This document shows positions 7,361-15,066 of a DNA stretch of 32,999 nucleotides, piece after piece. Where the stretch lies: the NCBI GenBank assembly GCA_004102785.1, contig SCEJ01000036.1:1-32999 (forward strand). Reading direction: 5' to 3'. The translations under genes and the position numbers were made by a program. Each line of letters begins with the position of its first letter. The stretch's first letter is position 1. The notes under the pieces were generated by a model. That model ran no database searches. It was not told where the DNA came from and saw nothing but the letters and a program-made list of their open reading frames with translations. The DNA comes from Muribaculaceae bacterium Isolate-013 (NCI). Lineage in GTDB: Bacteria > Bacteroidota > Bacteroidia > Bacteroidales > Muribaculaceae.

Positions 7361-7936
7361 ATGAAATACACTCAGCCAGAACTTCCCTACGCCAACAACG
7401 CGCTTGAACCGGCCATTTCAGCCCGCACCGTTGAATTCCACTACGGCAAACACGAAAAGGCATATATCGATAACCTCAACAAACTCATCGAAGGTACCGA
7501 ATTCGAGGAACTGCCTCTCGAAGATGTTATCCGCGACGCCAAAGGGGCGCTTTTCAACAACGCCTCGCAGGCATGGAACCACATATTCTACTTCTTCTCA
7601 TTCTCGCCCGACGGAGGCGGAGAACCGGAGGGTGAGCTGCGCCAGGCAATCGACCGCCAGTTCGGTTCGTTCGAGAATTTCAAAAAAGAATTCGTGGAGG
7701 CCGGCACAGGGCTGTTCGGCTCCGGATGGGTATGGCTGTCGCGCGACAACGACGGCAAGCTCTTCATCACCCGTGAATCGAACGCAGGTTCGCCGCTGAC
7801 ACAGGGACTAACCCCTATCCTGACGTTCGACGTATGGGAGCACGCCTACTACCTCGACTACCAGAACCGCCGCAAGGACGCACTGGAGAAACTCTGGGAT
7901 ATCGTCGACTGGACTATCGTAGAGTCGCGCTACTGA
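7361..7936 (+). CDS. sodB: Superoxide dismutase, Fe-type
   Basis: A 191-residue Fe/Mn-family superoxide dismutase that converts superoxide to oxygen and hydrogen peroxide in the cytoplasm. All four metal ligands are present: H27, H74 (WNH), D157 and H161 (DVWEH). The Gln of SQAWNH (Q70) and the Ala-Gly of NAGSPL (142-143) are the iron-type pattern. Bacteroides homologues are known to work with iron or manganese, so cambialistic activity is possible. It is a single gene. Its regulation is likely through the 200-bp upstream region, which contains a large dyad. Confidence 0.95.
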   Translation: MKYTQPELPYANNALEPAISARTVEFHYGKHEKAYIDNLNKLIEGTEFEELPLEDVIRDAKGALFNNASQAWNHIFYFFSFSPDGGGEPEGELRQAIDRQFGSFENFKKEFVEAGTGLFGSGWVWLSRDNDGKLFITRESNAGSPLTQGLTPILTFDVWEHAYYLDYQNRRKDALEKLWDIVDWTIVESRY

Positions 7937-8038
7937 TTAACCATCTTTAACCCGCCGCGGCAAACAATCACAGCCGCCGGCTGGTTTAGATGATACAACC
8001 AAGAGCACTTAAGATTGTAAGCATAATGTGATGAATGG

Positions 8039-8073
8039 AGAGAGAGGCAGTCGTGAGACCCCCTCTCTTTTTT
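8039..8073 (+). terminator. Rho-independent terminator downstream of sodB
   Basis: Arms AGAGAGG (8041-8047) and CCTCTCT (8062-8068) with a 14-nt loop are followed by a run of six T. It is about 100 bp after the sod stop codon; no other gene lies between. Confidence 0.75.
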
Positions 8074-8092
8074 CGTATCCGCCGCAAAAGCA

Positions 8093-8461
8093 TCAACCGC
8101 CGCAACGCGACATTTCACTGTAATTTTCCAGCGCCCAGGCCACAAGTCCCCTGATATGGGGCATAAGGCTGTGGCCGAGAGGCGTCAGGGCATACTCCAC
8201 CCGCGGAGGCACCTCGGCATATAGTTTGCGCGATACAAGCCGGTCGGCCTCAAGCCCTTTCAGCGTCTCGGTAAGCACTTTCGGCGAAATATCGGAGATG
8301 GCTTTCCCGATTTCGCTGAATCGTGTCGCCTCGTTCTCAGCCAGCACACACAGCACGAGCATCGACCATTTGCCGGAGAAGCGCGATACGACGTTGCGTA
8401 TCGGGCATGATTTTATTCCGGAATATTTTTTCAGATTTTCTTTCAGTGGCAAACTCTTCAT
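8093..8461 (-). CDS. HxlR-family winged-helix transcriptional regulator
   Basis: A 122-residue MarR/HxlR-type DNA-binding protein. The family hallmark CPIRNVVSRFSGKWSMLVL begins at residue 19. It is followed by FSEIGKAISDISPKVLTETLKGLEADRLVSRKLY, which covers the recognition helix and the wing. The C19 cysteine corresponds to the conserved N-terminal cysteine used by quinone- and disulfide-sensing HxlR members (YodB, HypR), so redox sensing is plausible. The gene is divergent from a cupin gene, and a two-unit inverted-repeat operator lies between them. Autoregulation plus control of the cupin is the natural reading. Confidence 0.9.
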   Translation of the reverse strand: MKSLPLKENLKKYSGIKSCPIRNVVSRFSGKWSMLVLCVLAENEATRFSEIGKAISDISPKVLTETLKGLEADRLVSRKLYAEVPPRVEYALTPLGHSLMPHIRGLVAWALENYSEMSRCGG

Positions 8462-8472
8462 TTTCAGAAAAA

Positions 8473-8507
8473 GTTACTTTCAGGTAATCGCATTACCAAA
8501 TCGTAAC
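8473..8507. promoter_or_regulatory. Duplicated dyad operator for the HxlR regulator
   Basis: Two copies of TTAC-N6-GTAA occur at 8474-8487 and 8493-8506, 19 bp apart. Together they form one larger dyad centred on 8490 with inner arms GGTAAT/ATTACC and outer arms GTTAC/GTAAC. The right edge is 3 bp from the -33 element of the cupin promoter and the left edge is close to the hxlR start codon. A dimer bound here would be expected to repress both genes. Confidence 0.65.
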
Positions 8508-8509
8508 GT

Positions 8510-8541
8510 ATTGTTTATTTGACAAATACATTCTAACTTTG
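8510..8541 (+). promoter_or_regulatory. Cupin-gene promoter
   Basis: ATTG (8510-8513), a 20-bp spacer and TAACTTTG (8534-8541). Transcription would start around 8548, which leaves almost no leader for an in-frame ATG at 8552 and favours the start at 8603. Confidence 0.65.
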
Positions 8542-8602
8542 CACTATCATAATGAAAGTGGCTTTCCGCCGCAAAGTTAATAAAAACCCACAACATCTGA
8601 TA

Positions 8603-9013
8603 ATGGATAATGTAAAAATTCTTGACCGCGGTGAGCGGTACACCCACGCCTCAGCAGGCAGCCTGAAATCTTTTGAAGGCAAACAGTTTGTAAAGGACGC
8701 CACCGGAGCGACCTCCTGCGAAATCTCTTTCGGCACACTGCCCTCCGGAGCTTCCGTGCCGTTTTTCCACTCGCATAAAGAAAACGAAGAGAACTACATC
8801 ATCCTTTCCGGCGAAGGCAAGTTTCAGATTGACAATGATGTGTTCGATGTAGCCGAAGGATCCGTTGTCAGAGTGGCCACCAACTGTGACCGCAACCTCC
8901 GCTGCACCTCATCCTCACCGATGACCTACATATGCATCCAGGCCCGCGAAGGAAGCCTCGGCGGCTACACCATGACCGATGCCGAGATTACACAACGCGA
9001 GAACCTGCTCTGA
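8603..9013 (+). CDS. Cupin-domain protein
   Basis: A 136-residue single-domain cupin. The first cupin motif is intact: G-x5-HxH-x3-E-x6-G in SGASVPFFHSHKENEENYI, with two His and one Glu as metal ligands. The second motif lacks its usual His; the region reads RVATNCDRNLRC, with a Cys nearby. Small cupins of this kind act as dioxygenases, isomerases or binding proteins; the substrate is unknown. An in-frame ATG at 8552 would put the start a few bases from the transcription start, so 8603 is chosen. Its placement beside an HxlR regulator suggests an electrophile or oxidative stress function, which is inference. Confidence 0.8.
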   Translation: MDNVKILDRGERYTHASAGSLKSFEGKQFVKDATGATSCEISFGTLPSGASVPFFHSHKENEENYIILSGEGKFQIDNDVFDVAEGSVVRVATNCDRNLRCTSSSPMTYICIQAREGSLGGYTMTDAEITQRENLL

Positions 9014-9029
9014 CACAGCGACTCAACAT

Positions 9030-9084
9030 CCGGGTCGGCGCAACGGAAACGGCATCATCACGCCACCACGTTGCGCCGGCCCGG
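9030..9084. terminator. Long 16-bp hairpin after the cupin gene
   Basis: Arms 9030-9045 and 9069-9084 pair over 16 positions (one G-U in RNA) around a 23-nt loop. There is no T-run, so this is a transcript-end or processing hairpin rather than a classic intrinsic terminator. Confidence 0.45.
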
Positions 9085-9103
9085 CACATGAGCCCACGGC
9101 AAG

Positions 9104-9135
9104 GTTGCAGATAACCGGGATATTTCGTATTTTTG
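9104..9135 (+). promoter_or_regulatory. Promoter of the GNAT-znu-U32 operon
   Basis: GTTG (9104-9107), 20 bp, TATTTTTG (9128-9135). The first start codon of the operon is 44 bp downstream of the -7 box. Confidence 0.65.
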
Positions 9136-9178
9136 CATGAATTTTAAGGGAGTGACCGACACTCCGGCATACTGATTT

Positions 9179-9739
9179 ATGACTGAAATCGAATTTACAC
9201 GCATCCAGGGCGCTGAAACCATCCCAGCGCAACTGGAAGAACTATATCTCGGGGCATTCCCCGAAGAGGAGCGCCGCCCGCTGGAGCAGATACGGCAGCG
9301 GGTTGCCATGTCCGACCCTTTCTTCTACTTTTTTGCACTGAGCCACAATGGAGAGACGGTAGGCTTCGCAACTGTGTGGCGCCTTCCGGGAGCAACATAC
9401 GTGGAGCACTTCGCCATATACCCGGCTCTGCGTGGAAAGAGCTTCGGGTCAGCCACAGTAAAAGCGCTCCTTGACGACAAAGTGCGCAGCTCGCTGAACC
9501 TTGTCCCCTCCACCCCCCTCGTGCTTGAAGTCGAACTCCCTGAAAGCTCCCCCCAGGCAGCGCGGCGCATCGCTTTCTATGAGCGCTGCGGCCTCACCGC
9601 CATGGAAGATTTTCCATATTATCAGCCTCCCTACCGCGAGGGGGGACCGCAAGTGCCGATGATGCTGATGTCGTCGCAGCCACTCGACAATGCCACCTCT
9701 TTCGTGATTCTGCTCCATACAATAGTCTACAACCAATGA
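9179..9739 (+). CDS. GNAT-family N-acetyltransferase
   Basis: A 186-residue GNAT protein. A VEHFAIYPALRGKSFGSATVKALL segment (about residues 76-99) is motif A with the R-x-x-x-x-G-S/A pyrophosphate-binding loop for acetyl-CoA. IAFYERCGL matches motif B. The substrate cannot be predicted; family members acetylate amines on small molecules or proteins. Its stop codon overlaps the next start (ATGA), so it is the first gene of a tightly coupled unit with the metal-binding lipoprotein and the ABC ATPase. Confidence 0.85.
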   Translation: MTEIEFTRIQGAETIPAQLEELYLGAFPEEERRPLEQIRQRVAMSDPFFYFFALSHNGETVGFATVWRLPGATYVEHFAIYPALRGKSFGSATVKALLDDKVRSSLNLVPSTPLVLEVELPESSPQAARRIAFYERCGLTAMEDFPYYQPPYREGGPQVPMMLMSSQPLDNATSFVILLHTIVYNQ

Positions 9740-10599
9740 GCCTGCCCGCATCAATAAGAATTTTCGCCGTGGCAGCACTCTCACTTATAATCACAGCGTG
9801 CGGTTCTCCGAAAAAAAAACAGCACCGTGACTCTCTTCATGTGGCTGCCGGAATCGGCCCCGTCGCCGCCATGGCCGAAAGAATCGGCGGCGACTCCGTC
9901 ACGGTGGAATGCCTTCTGCCCTCAGGAGCCAACCCCGAAGAATTCGACCCCGGCACAAAAGCTCTGCGCCAGCTCAGCCGAAGTGAGATATACTTCTCGA
10001 CCGGGACACTCCCCTTCGAGCACCGACTGGCATCCGGCTTCAGCGGAAACCTCCCCGACATGCTTGCAGCGGACCTCTCCAACGGACTGGAAATGATTTA
10101 CGGCACACATGGCGACGAACCCGACCCCCACACATGGATGTCGGTGCGCAATCTCGCCGTAATGGCTGCCAACATGACGCAGGCCCTGTGTGAGGCACGC
10201 CCCTCCGCTGCAACATATTTCCGCAGCAGGCTGGAATCCTACAACCGTGAACTCGCCGCGGCCGACTCCGCACTCACCTCGCAGCTCGCTCCCCTTGCCG
10301 GAGAAGCCTTCGCAGTGGGTCATCCATCCCTGAGCTACATGGCCCGCGACTACTCCCTGCGCCAGATCCCACTTTCGGAAGGCACAAAAGAGAACTCCGC
10401 CAAAGGGATGCGCATGCGAATCGACAGCATCCGCGCCGCACACCCCCGCGTGCTGTTTGCCGAACCGGGAACTGAAAACGACATGGCACGCGAAATGGCG
10501 GCTGACCTTGGCATACCCATGATGACAATCGACGCCATGAATCCCGATGTGCTCACACAACTTAAAAACGCAGCGGCCTCTCTGGCAGCCTCTGAATGA
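9736..10599 (+). CDS. Metal ABC transporter substrate-binding lipoprotein (ZnuA-like)
   Basis: A 287-residue solute-binding protein of the cluster A-I (ZnuA/TroA) family. The lipobox IITAC puts the lipidated cysteine at C22. The expected order of segments is visible: SGANPEEFDPG, a helix containing SRSEIYFSTG, DPHTWMS (H132), GHPSLSY (H196) and FAEPGTEND. The first metal-binding His, usually in a PHxYEPTP-type segment, is replaced by Glu here (P67-E68-E69-F70). A short His/Asp loop (THGDEPDPH) is near the site. Metal is probably zinc or manganese, with altered coordination. It overlaps the acetyltransferase by 4 bp and is 1 bp from the ATPase gene. Confidence 0.85.
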   Translation: MSLPASIRIFAVAALSLIITACGSPKKKQHRDSLHVAAGIGPVAAMAERIGGDSVTVECLLPSGANPEEFDPGTKALRQLSRSEIYFSTGTLPFEHRLASGFSGNLPDMLAADLSNGLEMIYGTHGDEPDPHTWMSVRNLAVMAANMTQALCEARPSAATYFRSRLESYNRELAAADSALTSQLAPLAGEAFAVGHPSLSYMARDYSLRQIPLSEGTKENSAKGMRMRIDSIRAAHPRVLFAEPGTENDMAREMAADLGIPMMTIDAMNPDVLTQLKNAAASLAASE

Positions 10600-10600
10600 T

Positions 10601-11308
10601 ATGCCGCACACACCGACCGACACACCGAAAACACCAACACTCATACGCCTGACCGACGTGGAATTCCGCCGGGAAAACAGGCTGATTCTGTCACAGGTCA
10701 ATCTGAGCGTCAACCGAGGCGACTTCATGGCCGTAACCGGCCCCAACGGCGGAGGCAAGACCACCCTTCTGCGCCTCATGCTCCGGCTCGCCCGCCCCAC
10801 CGGAGGCTCTGTGGAGTACCTCGACGGCGACACCTCGGCACGCAGCCTGCATATCGGCTACCTTCCGCAAAAAAACATGATCGACTCGCGCTTCCCCATT
10901 TCCGTGCGCGAGGTGATAGCGTCCGGACTGATGAACGGCAGCAACCCGAAAATATCGCCGACCGATCCGAGGGTGGAGGAGACACTGCGGCTTATCGAGC
11001 TTGAAAGCCATGCCTCTAACCCGATCGGAGCCCTTTCAGGAGGGCAGCTCCAGCGTGTGCTCCTGGGGCGCGCCCTGGTAAGCGGCCCGGCAGTGCTCAT
11101 TCTTGACGAGCCGCTGAGCTACCTCGACAGCTATTTCGAGGAACGCCTTTACGAGATACTCGCCGGCCTGCGCGAACACACCACAATCATACTGGTATCG
11201 CACCAGATGAGCCGAATCGAATCGATGGCCTCGCGCCACATCATTGTAGACCACAACATACATGAATGCCACGGCACACACCACTTTGTGCCGTGCGACT
11301 GCGACTGA
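10601..11308 (+). CDS. Metal ABC transporter ATP-binding protein (ZnuC-like)
   Basis: A 235-residue ABC ATPase with Walker A GPNGGGKTTLL, signature LSGGQLQRVLLGRAL, Walker B LILDEPLSYLD and the switch His in VSHQ. The start at 10601 is chosen because it follows the upstream stop by 1 bp; the longer frame would overlap znuA by 50 bp. It would drive import through a membrane permease, but no permease gene follows: the next gene is the U32 protein. The permease must be encoded elsewhere or the pair has another role. Confidence 0.9.
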   Translation: MPHTPTDTPKTPTLIRLTDVEFRRENRLILSQVNLSVNRGDFMAVTGPNGGGKTTLLRLMLRLARPTGGSVEYLDGDTSARSLHIGYLPQKNMIDSRFPISVREVIASGLMNGSNPKISPTDPRVEETLRLIELESHASNPIGALSGGQLQRVLLGRALVSGPAVLILDEPLSYLDSYFEERLYEILAGLREHTTIILVSHQMSRIESMASRHIIVDHNIHECHGTHHFVPCDCD

Positions 11309-11321
11309 CCGCAACGCCCAT

Positions 11322-13175
11322 ATGACAGACAACGCCACACTCCCCCGACCCCGCCCTATCGAACTGTTAGCCCCGGCACGCGACGCCGACACTGCCATCG
11401 AGGCCATACGCCACGGCGCCGACGCAGTGTATATCGGAGCCTCCAGCCACGGCGCACGCCAGTCGGCCGCCAACGGCGTGGCCGAAATCCGACGCGTATG
11501 CCGATATGCCCACCACTTCGGAGCGAAAGTATATGTCACAGTCAACACCATAGTCTACGACAATGAGCTCGACCAGGTGCTCCGGCTCGTCCACGACCTG
11601 TGGCGTGCCGGAGCCGATGCGCTGATAGTGCAGGATATGGCGCTGCTGGAGATGGACCTCCCCCCCATCCCGCTGCACGCCTCAACCCAGTGCGACACAC
11701 GCACCCCGGAGAAGGCACGCTTTCTGGAGCAGTGCGGATTCTCGCAGATTGTGCTCGCGCGCGAACTCACAGCCGCCGAAATCGAGGAGATCAGCCGCAC
11801 GGTCACCACACCCCTCGAGGTATTCGTGCACGGCGCCCTGTGTGTAAGTTACAGCGGCGACTGCCAGGCATCATGGGTGATGACCGGCCGGAGCGCCAAC
11901 CGCGGGGAATGCGCGCAGATATGCCGCCTGAAGTATAATCTCGAAGACGCCGGCGGCAACATCCTGCTGCGCGACAAGCACCTGCTGTCGCTCCGTGACA
12001 TGAACCGCATAGCGCACCTTTCCACCCTCCTCCAGGCCGGGGTGTCATCATTCAAGATAGAGGGGCGCCTCAAGGATGCGGCCTATGTGAAAAATGTAGT
12101 GGCTGCCTACCGCAGGGCTATCGACAACATCATCGACGCGCAGCCTCATAAATACCGCCGCGCATCCTGCGGACACTCGGAAACAACCTTCATACCCGAC
12201 CTCGACAAAAGTTTCAACCGCGGCTACACACCCTATTTCCTTGCCTCCACCCCGGGCAAAGGCACACTGGCCCAGTTCGGCACTCCGAAATGGATTGGCG
12301 AACATGTAGGCGAAGCGGTGCGGTGCCGCAACCGTGAAATCGAGGCAAAACTCACCTGCAGGCTCAATAACGGCGACGGCCTGAGCTACTTCACCCGGGC
12401 CGGCGAGTTCAAAGGCTTCCGCGTGAACAGGGCCGAAGGAAACCGCATATTCACAGCAACAGCAACAGACATCACCCCGGGCACCGCGCTGTACCGCAAC
12501 AGCGACACCGCATTCACAGCCGCGATGCAGGGCCATACTGCCCGGCGTACCCTCACCCTGCGTCTCACCCTGCGGCCTCTGCCGTGGGGGATAGCTCTGG
12601 ATGCCTCGCCAGAGCATGGACCGGCAGTCACTGTAACCGCCAGAACCGAAATGGCTCCGGCAAAAACACCTCAGGAAGAATCCCGCGGCAGAGCGTTGCG
12701 TAAAACCGGCGATACCTGCTACCGGGTGACAGAGATAACCGACCTGCTGGGCCCGGTATTCGTGCCGGCCTCCATTCTCTCCAGGCTGCGACGCGATGCC
12801 ATCTACGCTCTTGAAAAAGCTGCCGAGGCCACCAGGCGCCCACAACAGCGTGAAACGCCGGAAAAACTTCCGGAACTCATCCGTCCGCTGACCCGCCACG
12901 ACAATATCGCCAACCGCCTCTCGGAGCGGTTTTACCGTAATCTCGGCGCCACGGCGCTCCCCCCCTCTATCGAGACCGCCAAAGACTCCCGCGAAGCCGA
13001 GACCCGAGTGATGGAATGCCGCTACTGCCTGCGACGCGAACTGGGAGCCTGCCTTAAAACACCCGGAGGCAAATCGCTCCCCTCCCCACTGTATATCACA
13101 ACCGGGAGCCATCGCTTCCGACTGGAATTCGACTGCTCCCGGTGTGTGATGCGCCTGTGGCATCAGAATCAGTGA
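11322..13175 (+). CDS. U32-family (peptidase U32) RNA hydroxylation protein
   Basis: A 617-residue member of the U32 family. Better-known relatives are RlhA (23S rRNA 5-hydroxycytidine) and TrhP (tRNA 5-hydroxyuridine); the old peptidase name is probably wrong. RPIELLAPARDADTAIEAIRHGADAVYIG opens the TIM-barrel-like core. The four-cysteine cluster expected to hold an iron-sulfur cluster is present (C174, C181, C197, C201). KIEGRLKD is the conserved downstream motif. A C-terminal extension with CRYC and CSRC pairs may bind zinc. The start at 11322 follows the ATPase gene by 13 bp; the longer frame would overlap it. Which RNA is modified is not determinable. Confidence 0.85.
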   Translation: MTDNATLPRPRPIELLAPARDADTAIEAIRHGADAVYIGASSHGARQSAANGVAEIRRVCRYAHHFGAKVYVTVNTIVYDNELDQVLRLVHDLWRAGADALIVQDMALLEMDLPPIPLHASTQCDTRTPEKARFLEQCGFSQIVLARELTAAEIEEISRTVTTPLEVFVHGALCVSYSGDCQASWVMTGRSANRGECAQICRLKYNLEDAGGNILLRDKHLLSLRDMNRIAHLSTLLQAGVSSFKIEGRLKDAAYVKNVVAAYRRAIDNIIDAQPHKYRRASCGHSETTFIPDLDKSFNRGYTPYFLASTPGKGTLAQFGTPKWIGEHVGEAVRCRNREIEAKLTCRLNNGDGLSYFTRAGEFKGFRVNRAEGNRIFTATATDITPGTALYRNSDTAFTAAMQGHTARRTLTLRLTLRPLPWGIALDASPEHGPAVTVTARTEMAPAKTPQEESRGRALRKTGDTCYRVTEITDLLGPVFVPASILSRLRRDAIYALEKAAEATRRPQQRETPEKLPELIRPLTRHDNIANRLSERFYRNLGATALPPSIETAKDSREAETRVMECRYCLRRELGACLKTPGGKSLPSPLYITTGSHRFRLEFDCSRCVMRLWHQNQ

Positions 13176-13204
13176 CGCCCGGACTGTCGTCCGTTGCGGC
13201 GGTC

Positions 13205-14239
13205 TCAGAATTTCACTATCAGTTCGGCAAGAACCTTGTCGCGTGACCCCTGGGGCTCCGTATGCCCGTTGTTGAAAATATAATTCTCATAATTGAGCTG
13301 GAACTCGAATTTTACCGGTGTGCGGGTATATGACAGCGACGCGCCGAGAGTCACACGGTTACGCCCGTAATTGTCGGCGCTCAGAAGCCCGTCGGCATCA
13401 GGCGAGCCGGCCGAATGGTCGGTCATACCGTCAAAACGCCCCATGAAAGAAAGGGTGTCGAACACCGTCTTCGGCAGAGGCACGGCATATGATGCCCACA
13501 CATTCCACGCATTGACATCCTTGAACAGCGAACCTGCATAATGCAAGTGCTGATATTCCCCTTCGGCCGTCCACCGGCCTGCCTGCCAGGTTACGGCGCC
13601 ATCCACAAGATTCATGCGCACTCCCGACGGCTCCATACTCAGGAATCCGGCAGAAAGCGACACATTGCCCAGCCGCAACACAGCCTTGGCGGCAAAGTCC
13701 ATTTCCCTCTGCCACACCTGATGGTCGGTAATCGGCGCGGAATTGAACACTCCCGCCTCGACAGTCAGGGGCAGAGCCTCCGAGCCATACCATCCGACTT
13801 TAGCACCGACCTGACGCACATTGGCCATATACTTTCCTATGAACGAGCGGTTGGCGAACACATATGTGCCCGGAGCGCGGAAAGCATCCACGCCGAACGG
13901 CACACGGAACTGGCCGGCCTGAACCCTCCAGGCGCCCCCGGCAAAACGGTAACGTGCCCAGGCGTCAAGAAACTGCATCTTGCCCTTGTTGCATGCATCG
14001 AACTGCACGAAATAATCGAGGTCGCGCAACACATTGCCTGCAACCGACAGGCGCGCGTTGGCCACCTGGAAACGCTGTTCCCAGCCGGGGAATTCCCCTT
14101 CATACCTCACTCGCATCACCCCGTGCACTTTCGGAGTGTAGTCAATTTTCTCCTCTGCCTCCGGTCGGCCGTCAGCCCCCGAGGCACACACAGCAGCAGC
14201 AGCCATCACGGCAGCCGAGCAAAATCTGTTGAAACGCAT
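13205..14239 (-). CDS. Porin, phosphate-selective O/P type
   Basis: A 344-residue outer-membrane beta-barrel protein. It has an N-terminal signal peptide (about 1-22), alternating amphipathic strands and a C-terminal phenylalanine (LAELIVKF), the signal for barrel insertion. The segments RFQVANARLSVAGNVLRDLDYFVQFDA and GQFRVPFGVDAF are typical of the OprO/OprP-like family. Ion selectivity cannot be inferred. It starts 39 bp after rlmB ends on the same strand with no promoter seen, so it may be read from the rlmB transcript. Confidence 0.8.
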   Translation of the reverse strand: MRFNRFCSAAVMAAAAVCASGADGRPEAEEKIDYTPKVHGVMRVRYEGEFPGWEQRFQVANARLSVAGNVLRDLDYFVQFDACNKGKMQFLDAWARYRFAGGAWRVQAGQFRVPFGVDAFRAPGTYVFANRSFIGKYMANVRQVGAKVGWYGSEALPLTVEAGVFNSAPITDHQVWQREMDFAAKAVLRLGNVSLSAGFLSMEPSGVRMNLVDGAVTWQAGRWTAEGEYQHLHYAGSLFKDVNAWNVWASYAVPLPKTVFDTLSFMGRFDGMTDHSAGSPDADGLLSADNYGRNRVTLGASLSYTRTPVKFEFQLNYENYIFNNGHTEPQGSRDKVLAELIVKF

Positions 14240-14278
14240 CTGAATTAATATGATAATGTTGGTGAGCGACGCAATTCG

Positions 14279-15037
14279 TCAACGTGAGAATCCCGCGGCA
14301 AGGCGCTGGCGCACAACCTCGTAAATCATCACCCCGGCAGCAACCGACACATTGAGCGAACCAATCTCGCCAATCTGCGGAATGGCTACCTGTGTGTCGC
14401 AGTGACGCAGCACATCAGGGTTGATGCCTACATCCTCTGCCCCCATCACAATGGCAACCGGGCCGGTATAGTCAGGTTCCGTATAGTTGATATCCGACTT
14501 CTCAGAAGCCGCCACCACACGGTAGCCGTTATCTTTCAGAAATTTGACAGCATTCAATATCGAGCGCTCGCGGCACACCGGAAGGTAATGGAGCGCGCCG
14601 GCCGACGTCTTTACCGCATCGGCATTGACCCCCACACCACCTCGGGCAGGAATCACAATGGCATCGACGCCGGCACACTCGCAGGTACGGGCAATCGCCC
14701 CGAAATTACGCACATCCGTAATGCCGTCAAGCACCACAAGAAACGGCACAGACCCTTCCTCGTAAAGCTGAGGCACCATATTGGCCAGCGAGTTGTAGGT
14801 TATGGCCGAAAGGATGGCGAGCACCCCCTGATGGTTGCGACGGGTTATGCGGTCGATTTTCTCCGAAGGCACGCGCTGTATCACAATCTTGTGGCGATGC
14901 AGGCAATCGAAAAGCTCGCGCGATAAATCGCCGCCATGCAAATCGCTGCGCACCAACACTTTGTCAATCTCTTTTCCGGCCTCCACGGCCTCGATTACGG
15001 CTCGTATGCCGTAGATATATTCGTCGGGTTGTAACAT
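14279..15037 (-). CDS. rlmB: 23S rRNA (guanosine-2'-O-)-methyltransferase RlmB
   Basis: A 252-residue SPOUT-class RNA methyltransferase, expected to methylate G2251 of 23S rRNA. The N-terminal substrate-binding domain (about 1-80) is followed by the knotted catalytic domain. Motif 1 is NFGAIARTCECAGVDAIVIP, motif 2 is VAIVMGAEDVGI and motif 3 is IPQIGEIGSLNVSVAAGVMIYE. Homologous TrmH-family enzymes act on tRNA, but length and the N-terminal domain favour RlmB. It follows recN by 29 bp. Confidence 0.9.
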   Translation of the reverse strand: MLQPDEYIYGIRAVIEAVEAGKEIDKVLVRSDLHGGDLSRELFDCLHRHKIVIQRVPSEKIDRITRRNHQGVLAILSAITYNSLANMVPQLYEEGSVPFLVVLDGITDVRNFGAIARTCECAGVDAIVIPARGGVGVNADAVKTSAGALHYLPVCRERSILNAVKFLKDNGYRVVAASEKSDINYTEPDYTGPVAIVMGAEDVGINPDVLRHCDTQVAIPQIGEIGSLNVSVAAGVMIYEVVRQRLAAGFSR

Positions 15038-15066
15038 GTCGTTTTCACATTATGGTTTTCAGCCGC

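Noticed and set aside
8552-8602. Longer cupin frame starting at ATG 8552
   Set aside because: The predicted transcription start is only a few bases upstream, and the extra residues show no cupin sequence.
11262-11321. Longer U32 frame overlapping the end of the ATPase gene
   Set aside because: It would overlap by 47 bp, and the conserved N-terminus begins at the later ATG.
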